Source of the DNA: Nocardia brasiliensis IFM 10847
GTDB lineage: Bacteria > Actinomycetota > Actinomycetes > Mycobacteriales > Mycobacteriaceae
Reading direction: 5' to 3'
Length of the DNA stretch: 64,000 nt
NCBI RefSeq assembly: GCF_000710915.1
Contig: NZ_BAUA01000005.1
Coordinates: forward strand, 1 to 64,000
Made by a program: the position numbers and the translations under genes. The stretch's first letter is position 1. Every line of letters starts with the position of its first letter. This document shows, in pieces, positions 10,001 through 18,497 of this stretch. The notes beneath the pieces were generated by a model, which did not search any database, was not told the origin of the DNA, and saw only the letters and a list, made by a program, of their open reading frames with translations.

Positions 10001-11170
10001 TCAGGCCGGGGTGGTCAGGACACAGCGGGTGCCCCGGTAGATGGTCGGCATGCAGCGGTTGCAGTGGGTGCACTCTGAGACCTCGGCCGCCTCGGCGCTC
10101 ATCCGCCCGACCAGGCCGGGATCGTGCAGCAGCGCCCGTGCCATCGCGACGAACTCGAATCCGTTGGCCATCGCGAGCTCGATCGACGAGCGCGAGGCGA
10201 TGCCGCCGAGCAGGACCAGCGGCAGCGCGAGTTCGGCGCGGAAGCGGCGCGCCTCGTCGAGCAGGTAGGCCTCGTGGAAGGGATAGGTGCGCAGGAAGCG
10301 GCGACCGGCCAACCGGATCCCGGCCCGTTGCGGCTGCGGGAACTGGTCGGCGAATTCGCGCAGCGGCACGTCTCCCCGGAACAGATACATCGGATTGCGC
10401 AGCGAACTGCCGACCGTCAGCTCGAGCGCGTCGAGGTTGCCGTCCTGCGCGAGCCACCGTGCGACGGCCAGACTTTCGTCACCGCGGAAACCGCGGGGCA
10501 CCCCGTCGTCCATGTTGAACTTCGCCAGCACCGCGATCTCGCCGCCGACCTCCTGCCGCACCGCGTCGGCGGTCTGGCGAGCCAGCCGCGCCCGGTTGAC
10601 CAGGGTGCCGCCGTACTCGTCGGAGCGCTTGTTCAGCGCCGGGCTGAGGAACGAGCTGATCAGATAATTGTGGCCGAAGTGCAGTTCCACGGCATCGAAT
10701 CCGGACTCGACCGCCAGGCGGGCGGCCCGGGCGTGCGCGGCGATGATCCGGCGGATGTCCGCGCCGGTCGCGGACTGGGTGAGGCGCAGGCTGATCGGGC
10801 TGAACTGCCGGCTCGGCGCGAGCGCGGGCACGCGATTGGACGCCGCGTTGGCGACCGGGCCCGCGTGGCCGAGTTGCGCCGATACCGCGCCGCCTGCCTC
10901 GTGCACCGTGTCGGTGAGCTTGCGCAGTCCGGGTACCGCCTCGGGACGCATCCAGATCTGGTGCCGGTCGGTGCGACCCTCCGGCGCGACCGCGCAGTAC
11001 GCGACGGTGGTCAGCCCCGCGCCGCCCGCGGCGACCGCGCGATGGAAGGCGATGAGTTCGTCGGTGACCAAGGCGTCGGGCGTGCGTCCCTCGAACGTCG
11101 CGGCCTTGATGATCCGGTTGCGCAGCTGAACCGGCCCGAGCTCGGCCGGCTGGAACGCGTCGTGCGGCAT
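10001..11170 (-). CDS. NADH:flavin oxidoreductase, Old Yellow Enzyme family with C-terminal Cys cluster
   Basis: FMN-binding TIM-barrel oxidoreductase of the 2,4-dienoyl-CoA reductase/OYE type, 389 residues. Visible are the N-terminal barrel start LRNRIIKAATFEGRTPDA, the active-site segment VELHFGHNYLISSFLSPALNKRSDEYGG and the phosphate-binding end LLGGIASRSSIELA...FEFVAMARALLHDP. It ends in CTHCNRCMPTIYRGTRC, resembling the [4Fe-4S] ligands of dienoyl-CoA reductases, but the FAD/NADPH domain of the full-length enzyme is absent. The ATG at 11170 faces the SDR gene across a 94-base gap with two KstR-like palindromes, suggesting a role in lipid or steroid breakdown (inference). The substrate is unknown. 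Confidence 0.88.
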   Translation of the reverse strand: MPHDAFQPAELGPVQLRNRIIKAATFEGRTPDALVTDELIAFHRAVAAGGAGLTTVAYCAVAPEGRTDRHQIWMRPEAVPGLRKLTDTVHEAGGAVSAQLGHAGPVANAASNRVPALAPSRQFSPISLRLTQSATGADIRRIIAAHARAARLAVESGFDAVELHFGHNYLISSFLSPALNKRSDEYGGTLVNRARLARQTADAVRQEVGGEIAVLAKFNMDDGVPRGFRGDESLAVARWLAQDGNLDALELTVGSSLRNPMYLFRGDVPLREFADQFPQPQRAGIRLAGRRFLRTYPFHEAYLLDEARRFRAELALPLVLLGGIASRSSIELAMANGFEFVAMARALLHDPGLVGRMSAEAAEVSECTHCNRCMPTIYRGTRCVLTTPA

Positions 11171-11180
11171 GGGTCCACAC

Positions 11181-11194
11181 TAGAACGTGTTTCA
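11181..11194. promoter_or_regulatory. KstR-like operator, site 1
   Basis: TAGAACGTGTTTCA fits the published KstR motif TNNAACNNGTTNNA at every fixed position. It lies 10 bases upstream of the flavin oxidoreductase ATG. KstR represses sterol and lipid catabolism genes in mycolic-acid actinobacteria. Confidence 0.6.
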
Positions 11195-11229
11195 GTTTTG
11201 TGTTCGGGAAATGGGAGGACCGAAGTGTC

Positions 11230-11258
11230 TTGACTCACAATGAGAACCTGTTCTAATT
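11230..11258 (+). promoter_or_regulatory. Candidate promoter of the SDR gene, probably leaderless
   Basis: TTGACT (11230-11235) and CTAATT (11253-11258) are 17 bases apart. They predict a start at or next to the ATG at 11265. No ribosome-binding site precedes that ATG, consistent with leaderless translation, which is frequent in actinobacteria. Confidence 0.5.
11242..11255. promoter_or_regulatory. KstR-like operator, site 2
   Basis: GAGAACCTGTTCTA contains the perfect dyad AGAAC-CT-GTTCT and matches the KstR motif except for the first base. It lies between the candidate -35 and -10 of the SDR promoter, where a bound repressor would block RNA polymerase. Confidence 0.6.
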
Positions 11259-11264
11259 CTTGAC

Positions 11265-12032
11265 ATGCGCAGATATGACGGCCGCCGCGTGGTGGTGACG
11301 GGAGCTGGATCCGGCATCGGACAGGGCATCGCCCTGCGGCTGCTGGATGAGGGGGCGCAGTTGGTCGCCGCCGATATCGATGAGCCGGGCCTGGCGGCCA
11401 CGGCGGAGAAGGCGGGTGACGCGGCGCAGCGGCTGCGGACCGTCGCGGTGAACGTCGCGGACCCGGACTCGGTGCGTACCGCGACCGGCGCGGCGCTCGA
11501 ATTCCTCGGCGGGCTCGACGTGCTGGTGAACGGCGCGGGCATCCTCCGCCCGGCGCGCACCCACGAGATGCCGCTGGAGGTGTGGAATCAGGTGCTCTCG
11601 GTGAATCTCACCGGAACCTTTCTGATGACCCAGTCCGCGCTGCCCGCCCTGCTCGAATCCGGGCACGGCGTGGTGGTGAACCTCTCCTCGACCGCGGCGT
11701 TCAGTGCGGCGCCCTACCTCGCGGCGTACGCGGCGTCGAAGGGCGGCGTCAACGCCTTCACCCACGCCATCGCACTGGAGTACGCCAAGCAGGGGCTGCG
11801 CGCGGTGAACATCGTGCCCGCCGGGATCACCAGCGGTATCACCACGAAGTCCATCCTCGACCAGCCGGAAGGGTTCGATCACAAGCTGTTCGCCCGGATG
11901 ACCGGCTGGCTCAACGGCGGCGCGCTCGGCAGTCCCGAGGACATCGCGGGCGTGGTGGCGATGGTCGCGTCGGAGGACGGCCGCTATATGACCGGCACCG
12001 AGATCCGGATCGACGGCGGTGCGTTGATGTAG
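11265..12032 (+). CDS. Short-chain dehydrogenase/reductase
   Basis: NAD(P)-dependent classical SDR, 255 residues. It has the Rossmann motif TGAGSGIG (about 12-19), an Asp after beta-2 (AADIDEPG) suggesting NAD preference, NGAG, the catalytic Ser in LSSTAAFS, and YAASK (Tyr and Lys). It ends with the family C-terminus YMTGTEIRIDGGALM. It is divergent from the flavin oxidoreductase and shares with it a control region holding two KstR-like sites, so a step in steroid or lipid degradation is plausible. Substrate not identifiable. Confidence 0.9.
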   Translation: MRRYDGRRVVVTGAGSGIGQGIALRLLDEGAQLVAADIDEPGLAATAEKAGDAAQRLRTVAVNVADPDSVRTATGAALEFLGGLDVLVNGAGILRPARTHEMPLEVWNQVLSVNLTGTFLMTQSALPALLESGHGVVVNLSSTAAFSAAPYLAAYAASKGGVNAFTHAIALEYAKQGLRAVNIVPAGITSGITTKSILDQPEGFDHKLFARMTGWLNGGALGSPEDIAGVVAMVASEDGRYMTGTEIRIDGGALM

Positions 12033-12038
12033 GTGCGG

Positions 12039-12674
12039 TCAGGGCGTGGCGATCAGCAGATGATAGGAAATCGGCTGTGTCGCGATCTGCTGATGGTCCA
12101 CGGTACAGCCCGCCTGCTCCAGGGCGGCGATCACCTCGGCCACCGGGCGGAGCCGGAAACCGTAAGGCGTGAACGGTATCTTCGCCATGGTGTCCGGATC
12201 GCCGATATCGATGACGATCCGTCCGCCCGGTCGCACCACCCGGACGAGTTCGGCGCAGGCCGCGTCCAGGTCCGCCACGAAGTAGATGGTGTTGACCGTG
12301 ATCGCGCCGTCGAGGCTGTGGTCCGCGAGCGGCAACGCGGTGAGCGAGCCCTCGGAAAGGCGCAGCCGGCCCGCGGTGATCTCGCGCGCGAACGCGGACC
12401 TGGCCCGGGTCAGCATGTCCGGTGAGATCTCCACGCCGTGCACGGTGCCGCTGTTGCCGATGCGCGCCAGCAGCAGGGAAAGCCCTGCGCCGCCGCCGAA
12501 TCCGAGGTCGGCCGCGGTCTGGCCGGGCCGGATCGCGGCGGCCGCCACCGCGGCCTCGATGGCGCGCTTGTTCGCGCGGTTGAGCACCACCGCGACGCCG
12601 CGCCCGAGCAGGCCGTGGGGATTACCGAGCTGACCGGCCACCGTCGACAGGACGCGGGCCCGCACACCGTTCAT
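12039..12674 (-). CDS. SAM-dependent class I methyltransferase
   Basis: Cytosolic methyltransferase of 211 residues. It has motif I AADLGFGGGAGLSLLLARIG (about 54-73), an acidic residue in GVEISPDML, GSLTALPLADHSLDGAITVNTIYFV (motifs II/III) and the post-motif VVRPGGRIVIDIGD. The acceptor is not identifiable. It ends 6 bases from the SDR stop, tail to tail. Confidence 0.82.
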   Translation of the reverse strand: MNGVRARVLSTVAGQLGNPHGLLGRGVAVVLNRANKRAIEAAVAAAAIRPGQTAADLGFGGGAGLSLLLARIGNSGTVHGVEISPDMLTRARSAFAREITAGRLRLSEGSLTALPLADHSLDGAITVNTIYFVADLDAACAELVRVVRPGGRIVIDIGDPDTMAKIPFTPYGFRLRPVAEVIAALEQAGCTVDHQQIATQPISYHLLIATP

Positions 12675-12790
12675 AGGGCCATGGTATCCATCGCGGCGTG
12701 GCAGTTCGGATCATCGACGTTTCCAATACTGTGCCGAGAGCGCCCGTTTCGGTTCGATCGGACGCAGTGTCACCGACCCGAGAGACCGCG

Positions 12791-14203
12791 ATGCGTACGC
12801 TGCTGATGTTTCTGGCCGGCTGTCTCCTCATGGCGTGGCCCGGTTCGGCCGCGGCCGCCGCGCCGTGGGGACCGCTCGCCCCGGCCAACCCGTTCCTCGG
12901 CCCACTCGGCACCTCGACCATGCACGGCGATGCGGGTTCCTCGGACGCCACGCCGCTGGCCGGACCCGGTACGGCAGCGGTGCCGCTCGCCGGATATCCG
13001 CTGCTCTCGGCCTGCCCCACGCTGCTGGAGGGATCCGACAACCTGGTGGTCGCGCTGTGCACGGCGATCGCCGGGCAGATCCCGACGGTGCATCTGCTCG
13101 ATCCGGCGGCCACCGGACCGGTCGGGCATTCGCTCGCCGCGCTCCCGCTGACCAAGGGCAGTCTGCTCGGCGGCGTCTACGCCTACCTGGACAACGCGGA
13201 TCGCCTCGTCGTCGTGGACGGCGGCAACCGGCTGCTCCGCATCGGGCATTCGCGCGACACGGCCGGGACGTGGCAGTTCACGAGCGCGGTCGCGGCGGAT
13301 CTCAGTGCGGTGATCCCGTTGGGGGACAACGTGACCGGGCTGGTGCCGGACTGGTCGGGCAACGTCTGGTTCGCGACGGGTCGCGGCGTGGCAGGGCTGG
13401 TCACGCCCGCAGGCGCCATCGCGACGGTGGCGCTGCCCGCGGGGGAGCAGGTGGCCAACAGCATTTCGGCGGCGCCGAGCGGGCGGATCGCGGTGGCGAC
13501 GACGCACGCGCTCTATGAGTTGTCGGCCGATAGCGCGGGCCGGCCCGAGATCCAGTGGCGCGCGGCCTATGACCGCGGCTCCGCGCGCAAGCCGGGGCAA
13601 CTCAGCTGGGGCACCGGGTCGACGCCCACGTACTTCGGGCCGGATACCGGGGCCGACTATCTGACCATCGTCGACAACGCCGACGGACAGGTCAACGCGT
13701 TGGTATTCCGTTCGGGCACCGGTCAGTTGGTGTGCACGCAGCCGGTGCTGACGAAGGGCGGTGCGGGCAGCGAGAATTCGCCGATCGGGATCGGCCGCTC
13801 CGTCTTCGTCGCGAGCACCTACGGCTATCCCTATCCCAAGGTGCCGGAGGACGCGGGCCCTGCGGTGCCGTCCACCGCGCCGTTCGTCGGCGGCATGACC
13901 AGGGTCGATGTGGATGAAAACGGTTGTCACACGGTGTGGGAGAACGAGGTGCGCAGCGCGGCCGTGCCGCGCCTGTCCATTCCCGACGCGGCGGTGTACA
14001 CCGTGGCCCGGGTGGGTCCGGATACGACGACACCACTGGACGGCTATGCGTTCACCGTGCTCGATCCGGCAACCGGAGCGGTGACCGCACGACATCCCTT
14101 GCCCGGCACGCTGATCGACGACCCGTTGCAGACTTCGCCGTTGCTCACCCGCGGCGGGCGGGTGTTGCAGGGCACGATCACCGGAATTCTGCGCATCGGC
14201 TGA
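12791..14203 (+). CDS. Secreted protein of unknown function, possible beta-propeller
   Basis: 470 residues from ATG 12791, starting with a clear signal peptide (MRTLLMFLAGCLLMAWPGSAAAAA, 24 residues). The mature part has repeated short strands and Gly/Asp turns (LGGVYAYLDNADRLVVVDGGNRLLRIG, LVPDWSGNVWFATGRGVAGLV, ADYLTIVDNADGQVNALVF), as in SMP-30 or PQQ-like beta-propellers. The fold is inferred. An in-frame GTG at 12698 would add 31 residues ahead of the signal peptide and is less likely. No catalytic motif was recognised, and the gene stands alone. Confidence 0.75.
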   Translation: MRTLLMFLAGCLLMAWPGSAAAAAPWGPLAPANPFLGPLGTSTMHGDAGSSDATPLAGPGTAAVPLAGYPLLSACPTLLEGSDNLVVALCTAIAGQIPTVHLLDPAATGPVGHSLAALPLTKGSLLGGVYAYLDNADRLVVVDGGNRLLRIGHSRDTAGTWQFTSAVAADLSAVIPLGDNVTGLVPDWSGNVWFATGRGVAGLVTPAGAIATVALPAGEQVANSISAAPSGRIAVATTHALYELSADSAGRPEIQWRAAYDRGSARKPGQLSWGTGSTPTYFGPDTGADYLTIVDNADGQVNALVFRSGTGQLVCTQPVLTKGGAGSENSPIGIGRSVFVASTYGYPYPKVPEDAGPAVPSTAPFVGGMTRVDVDENGCHTVWENEVRSAAVPRLSIPDAAVYTVARVGPDTTTPLDGYAFTVLDPATGAVTARHPLPGTLIDDPLQTSPLLTRGGRVLQGTITGILRIG

Positions 14204-14274
14204 GTCCCGCTCCCGGCGCTGCCATCTCGACCGAGGTGATCCGGATACCGGTGTCGCACAGATCGGTTCGGCGG

Positions 14275-14631
14275 TTATCCACAGGTGGTTGGGGGCGGCT
14301 CCGTCCTGTGGATAGAGCTGTGCGCTGCTCGAGGATGGCCAGGCGTGGTCCGCTGGGGATAAGCCGTCGACAGCGGGGGTCGGTAGGGTTCGCCAGCTTC
14401 GGTGGCCCGTACTGCGAGGCTGTGGATGATGCTGTCGGTTGTTTCTGGATGGCCGGACGCTGTTCATCTCCGCTTTGCCGCCGCGACCTCGAGAATCCGG
14501 CGGTGCCGCATCCCGAAACGCCTGGCTCGAGGCTGTGGATGAAAGCGTGGCCGGGTGCGGAAAGCGACCGGCAGAGCTGTTGACGCTCCGTCCCCATTGG
14601 GGATGGGCGGAGGGTGCCGGCGTGTGGACAT
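14275..14631. promoter_or_regulatory. Cluster of DnaA-box-like sequences
   Basis: This gene-free stretch holds a perfect TTATCCACA (14275-14283). Close matches on the other strand are TGTGGATAG (14307-14315), TGGGGATAA (14354-14362), TGTGGATGA (14421-14429 and 14534-14542, both inside an identical 15-mer CGAGGCTGTGGATGA) and TGTGGACAT (14623-14631). The last is close to the mycobacterial consensus TTGTCCACA read in reverse. Six sites in under 360 bases is far above chance, but no AT-rich unwinding element is adjacent, so it is not the origin itself. Confidence 0.55.
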
Positions 14632-15427
14632 CGATGCCATCGGGCCGCATGCACAGCGGTGGCGACAAGGTGTGCCGAACCTGTGCACAGTGGTGGAGTA
14701 CGCGTCATGCCCAGCCTGTGCACGAGCCGGACGGGCGGTGTGGAAACGCCGGACGTCCTGAGCACGCGTCGCCGCCACCGTTCGTGGCGATAGGCCAGCG
14801 CAAGGGAGCGCTCGCGGCGTTCCGGTGTGTCGCCCCCGCGTGTCTGTGCCGCGGAACGCTTGCCCCCGTGTCGATTTCGCGCCTTTCGCCGGGTCTGCGC
14901 CGCAGGTGAGGCGAAGATCACACCGGATGCGAAAGTTGCGGCCGTGGTGCTGAACCCGCGCCTCCCGCGCCTGGTTGCGACGGCTCCGCAATGTCTGGTT
15001 ATTCCTGATCTTGTCATGACACACGCATGTGCACGGGCCGTTCAACTAGGCACACGTCGTGTTAAATACGCCGTAAACAGACCTGAAGTCGCTTTCTGTT
15101 CATCCATTGTCCAGCTATCGCCAACTTCTGCGCTGAACATGCAGCTAGGGCCGCCTGCGGCGGAACATCGACTGATCTACGTCGGGAGGGCAGCTAATCG
15201 CCCGGGGAATGTTTGTACCGCCACGAAACGGATAAAGCGAGACCTGCGGATTCGTGGGAGGGCGCGAAAATCGATGCCCCGAATCCGGGGTTCCGGCGAG
15301 CGCTACGAGTTAGCTAGAACTCTGAAAAACCATGCTCTCACAAGGGTTAGCTGGCTCGCTGCTTTATACGCTTGACACGAGCGACGAGGGTTGCATCGGC
15401 ATAACGATTGTGTAGAGTCAACGGCAA
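14632..15427. other. Gene-free stretch, lower GC in its second half
   Basis: No reading frame here has a ribosome site, codon bias or recognisable product. From about 15030 to 15420 GC falls (GTTAAATACGCCGTAAAC near 15061), and promoter-like pairs can be drawn on the plus strand: TTCAAC/TAAATA (15041/15063) and TTGCAT/TAGAGT (15391/15413). It may hold an untranslated RNA gene ending at the hairpin at 15428-15465. This is speculative. Confidence 0.35.
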
Positions 15428-15465
15428 CGCTGGCCGCAGCTGAGCACGACTCGCTGCGGCCAGCG
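15428..15465. terminator. Strong hairpin, terminator for spoIIM or for a plus-strand RNA
   Basis: CGCTGGCCGCAGC (15428-15440) pairs perfectly over 13 bases with GCTGCGGCCAGCG (15453-15465), with a 12-base loop. It lies 71 bases past the minus-strand SpoIIM stop, so the simplest reading is its terminator. No U-tract is present on either strand. Confidence 0.6.
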
Positions 15466-15536
15466 GAACTCAAATGGGGGATACCGCAACCGAACCGTGA
15501 CACGGCGTAGCTGTCGGTTGCCCGAACCCACTTCGC

Positions 15537-16553
15537 TCAGCGTGTGCTCGCGGTTGTCTGCGCGCCACCGATCACCCCGGCACCCGAGGTCTCCGCTTCG
15601 TGCTCGGCCTTGTCCAGGACCACGCGCCGGCCCACACCGAACACGTAGACCAGGAAAAACGCTTCCGCGGTGAACCCGATGGCGATGCGCACCGGGGCGG
15701 GCAGCGGGCTCGGCGTCACGAACCCTTCGATGCAGCCGCACACCAGCAGCACCCCGACCAACCCGAGCGCGATCGTCGCGGTGGCCCGGCCTTGGCGCGC
15801 CACCGCCTCCACGCGGCTCAGCCGGTCCGGGTCGATCAGCGTCCAACCCAATTTCAGACCCGCGCCTCCGGCGACGAAAATCGCGGTCAGCTCGAGCGTG
15901 CCGTGCGGCAGGATGAACCCGAAGAACGCGTCGAGGCGCCCGGCATCGGCCATCAGCCCGGCCGAGACACCCAGGTTGAGCGCGTTCATGAACAGCAGAT
16001 ACACCGCGGGCAGGATCAGCACGCCGGTGAACAGGGCGATGGCGGTCACCCACGCGTTGTTGGTCCACACCTGTGCGGCGAAGGCGCCCTGCGGATGCTC
16101 GGAGTAGTAGGTCTCGAACGCGCCGCCGCGCGCCGTCAGCCCGCTGGTGTCGTCGGGGATGCCGAGAACCGTACGCGCCGAATCGAATCGGTCCACCCAG
16201 ATGGCCAGACCGGCGGAGACGAGCAGGAACACCGCCGCGACGCCGGCCCACCACGGCCAGGTCCGATACAGCGCGGCCGGAAAGCGATGGGTGAAGAACC
16301 GGCCGATCTCCGACCAGGTGTCGGCCCTGCTGCCGAGCACTCGTCCGCGCGCCCGCGTGAGGATCGCGCTCAAACCGGCGATCAGTTCGGGATCGGGACT
16401 GTGCGACTGCAACCTGGCCAGCTGCTGAGAGGTGCGCCGGTACAGCATGACGAGTTCGTCGGCCTCCGCGCCGGAGAGCTTGCCGCGCGCGGACAGCTGA
16501 TCCAGCCGCTCCCACGCCCTGCGGTGCGCGAAACTGTATGCGTCTACGTCCAT
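15537..16553 (-). CDS. SpoIIM/DUF95-family membrane protein
   Basis: Integral membrane protein of the stage II sporulation protein M family, 338 residues. A cytosolic N-terminus (about 1-95, MDVDAYSFAHRRAWERLDQLSARG) is followed by about six membrane segments with the family signatures VWTNNAWVTAIALFTGVL, MNALNLGVSAG and ILPHGTLELTAIFVAGGAGL. The GGGAGG site before ATG 16553 fixes the start. In actinobacteria this family pairs with RDD proteins next to MoxR/DUF58 genes, as here. It is divergent from the RDD gene with only 42 bases between starts. A membrane-envelope function is likely, though its biochemistry is unknown. Confidence 0.88.
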   Translation of the reverse strand: MDVDAYSFAHRRAWERLDQLSARGKLSGAEADELVMLYRRTSQQLARLQSHSPDPELIAGLSAILTRARGRVLGSRADTWSEIGRFFTHRFPAALYRTWPWWAGVAAVFLLVSAGLAIWVDRFDSARTVLGIPDDTSGLTARGGAFETYYSEHPQGAFAAQVWTNNAWVTAIALFTGVLILPAVYLLFMNALNLGVSAGLMADAGRLDAFFGFILPHGTLELTAIFVAGGAGLKLGWTLIDPDRLSRVEAVARQGRATATIALGLVGVLLVCGCIEGFVTPSPLPAPVRIAIGFTAEAFFLVYVFGVGRRVVLDKAEHEAETSGAGVIGGAQTTASTR

Positions 16554-16595
16554 CGGTTGCCTCCCACTACCGCCGGTCGCAAGAATGCTATCGAC

Positions 16596-17411
16596 ATGGC
16601 TGAATTCACCACCGGCGAAGCGGTCGCGCTCGAGCTGCCGATCGCCCGGATCCCGACGCGGGCCGCCGCGTTCCTCATCGACGCGGTGGCACAGTTCGCG
16701 CTGGCTTCGGTGCTGTTCGTGCTGGCCGTCGCCCTGCTGCTGCCCAACGGGGCGGACACGGCCTGGCTGAGTGTCGCGGTGATCGTCACCCTCGTCACCG
16801 TGCTGGTGGGATATCCGGTGGCATGCGAAACCCTTTCGCGCGGAAGGACGCTCGGGAAACTGCTGCTGGGCCTGCGGGTGGTGCGCGCCGACGGCGGCCC
16901 GATCGACTTCCGGCACGCGCTCACCCGCGGACTGGCCAGCGCCATCGTCGACTTCTGGATGCTCGGTGCGCTCGGCGCGGTCGCCGTGCTCACCTCCGTG
17001 TGTTCTCCGAACGCGCGCCGGGTCGGCGATGTGCTGGCGGGCACCGTGGTGGTGCACGCGCAGCGCGCGCTGCCGGCGCCGTTGCTCGCGGTGCCGCCGC
17101 CGTGGCTGGTCGGCTGGACCGCGCAGTTGGAACTGGCCGGATTGCCGGACGATCTGGCGCTCGCGGTCCGGCAGTACCTGAGCCGGTTCAAGACCCTCAC
17201 GCCGCAGGTACAGCATCAGCTGGGCAGCGCGCTCGTCGCCGCGGTCTGCGCACGGTTGCAGGTGCCCGCGCCGAGCGGCTACCCGCCGTTGCAGATCCTC
17301 GGTGCGATCATCGCCGAGCGGCAACGCCGCGTGCTGCCACCGCCGCTGTTCCCGGTGTTTCCGCGCGGCCCGATCGGGCCACCCGCGGTTCCCGGCGTCG
17401 CGGTGCAGTGA
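16596..17411 (+). CDS. RDD-family membrane protein
   Basis: 271 residues. The RDD domain (about 15-160) has the Arg in PTRAAAFLIDAVAQF, two to three membrane helices, and the second signature RGRTLGKLLLGLRVVRADG followed by DVLAGTVVVH. A cytosolic C-terminal extension of about 100 residues (VRQYLSRFKTLTPQVQHQLGSALVAAVC) is typical of the MoxR-linked RDD proteins. The start overlaps neither neighbour. It is divergent from spoIIM and ends tail to tail with the deaminase gene. Confidence 0.86.
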   Translation: MAEFTTGEAVALELPIARIPTRAAAFLIDAVAQFALASVLFVLAVALLLPNGADTAWLSVAVIVTLVTVLVGYPVACETLSRGRTLGKLLLGLRVVRADGGPIDFRHALTRGLASAIVDFWMLGALGAVAVLTSVCSPNARRVGDVLAGTVVVHAQRALPAPLLAVPPPWLVGWTAQLELAGLPDDLALAVRQYLSRFKTLTPQVQHQLGSALVAAVCARLQVPAPSGYPPLQILGAIIAERQRRVLPPPLFPVFPRGPIGPPAVPGVAVQ

Positions 17412-17430
17412 GGCGCGCGAACACCGCGGG

Positions 17431-18441
17431 CTAGGTGGCGGCGTAGTCGTCGACCTCCTGGAGGAAGCGATCCAGTCGGGCCGGGGTGATCCACGAGGCC
17501 CGGAAAGAGTTCTTCGCGAGCGTGATCAGCTGCGCCCGGTCGAGTCCCGCGTGTTCGGCCAGCGCCACGTAGTTGTCCGCGGCGTAGGCGCCGAAGTAAG
17601 CGGGGTCGTCGCTGTTGATCGTCACGGTGAGTCCGCGGCCGAGCAGGGCCACGATCTCGTCGGACTTCATCTGGGTGGTGACGAACGAATTCGACACCGG
17701 ACAACAGGTGAGCCCGATCCCCTTGGACTTGGCCAGTTCGACCAGCCGTTCGTCCTCGACGATATTGGTGCCGTGGTCGAGGCGGTCGACGGCGATGTCC
17801 TCCAGCGCCTGCCGGATGTGCTCGATCGAATCCTGCTGGTCGATATCGCAGTGCATGGTCAGCAGGAAACCTTCGCGGCGGGCGCGCGCGAACACGGCCG
17901 CGAACTTGCTCGGTGGGTTGCCCCGCTCGTCGGAGTCGAGCCCGACCCCGATGATCCAGTCGCGGTACGGCAGCGCCTCCAGCAGTGTCGCCATCGCGTA
18001 CTCGGCGGAGTAGTCGCGCAGGAAGCACAGGATCAGCTCGGCCGAGATGCCGAATTCGCGCCGGGCTTGCACGATGGCCGAGCGATATCCGTTGATCACG
18101 GTGGCGAACGGGACACCGCGCCCGGTGTGCGCCTGCGGGTCGAAGAACATCTCGACATGCCGCACGCCCTGCGCGTGCGCCCTGGTCAGGTAGTCGAAGG
18201 CCAGGTCATGGAAGTCCGCCGGTTCCTGCAGCACCGCCATGGCGGGGTAGTAGACCTGGAGGAACGACGTCAGGTCATGGAACTGGTAGGTCTGCTTGAT
18301 CTCGTCGACCGTCCGCTGGGGCAGCTCCATTCCGTTGCGCTGCGCCAGCCGGAACTTCAACTCGGGTTCGAGCGTCCCCTCCAAGTGCAGATGCAACTCG
18401 GCCTTGGGCAACCCGCGGACGAACGAGGCAAGATCGGACAT
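17431..18441 (-). CDS. Adenosine/adenine deaminase-family protein with altered catalytic motif
   Basis: Metal-dependent amidohydrolase-fold protein, 336 residues, closest in pattern to bacterial adenine deaminases (LPKAELHLHLEGTLEPEL, EMFFDPQAHT, GLDSDERGNPPSKF, VTINSDDPAYFGAY). Metal ligands are present: H17, H19, H197 and D278 or D279; H223 is also conserved. The usual HAGE sequence, whose Glu is the catalytic proton shuttle, reads H197-C-D-I-D201, so residue 200 is Ile. Either a nearby Asp takes over or the substrate or activity differs. The product should therefore not be assumed to be a standard Add. It sits within the MoxR-associated gene set, transcribed with the DUF58 gene after a 56-base gap. 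Confidence 0.82.
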   Translation of the reverse strand: MSDLASFVRGLPKAELHLHLEGTLEPELKFRLAQRNGMELPQRTVDEIKQTYQFHDLTSFLQVYYPAMAVLQEPADFHDLAFDYLTRAHAQGVRHVEMFFDPQAHTGRGVPFATVINGYRSAIVQARREFGISAELILCFLRDYSAEYAMATLLEALPYRDWIIGVGLDSDERGNPPSKFAAVFARARREGFLLTMHCDIDQQDSIEHIRQALEDIAVDRLDHGTNIVEDERLVELAKSKGIGLTCCPVSNSFVTTQMKSDEIVALLGRGLTVTINSDDPAYFGAYAADNYVALAEHAGLDRAQLITLAKNSFRASWITPARLDRFLQEVDDYAAT

Positions 18442-18497
18442 GGGTCCATCATGCGCCTCGCGGTGTCGGCGGCACGCCGAATTCCGGTGCCGCCGGA

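Noticed and set aside
14275..14631. Chromosomal origin oriC
   Set aside because: No dnaA or dnaN gene flanks it, and no adjacent AT-rich unwinding region was seen.
14827..15375. Plus-strand open frame of 182 codons in the gene-free region
   Set aside because: No ribosome site, ordinary-looking shadow composition, no motif, and falling GC across its length.
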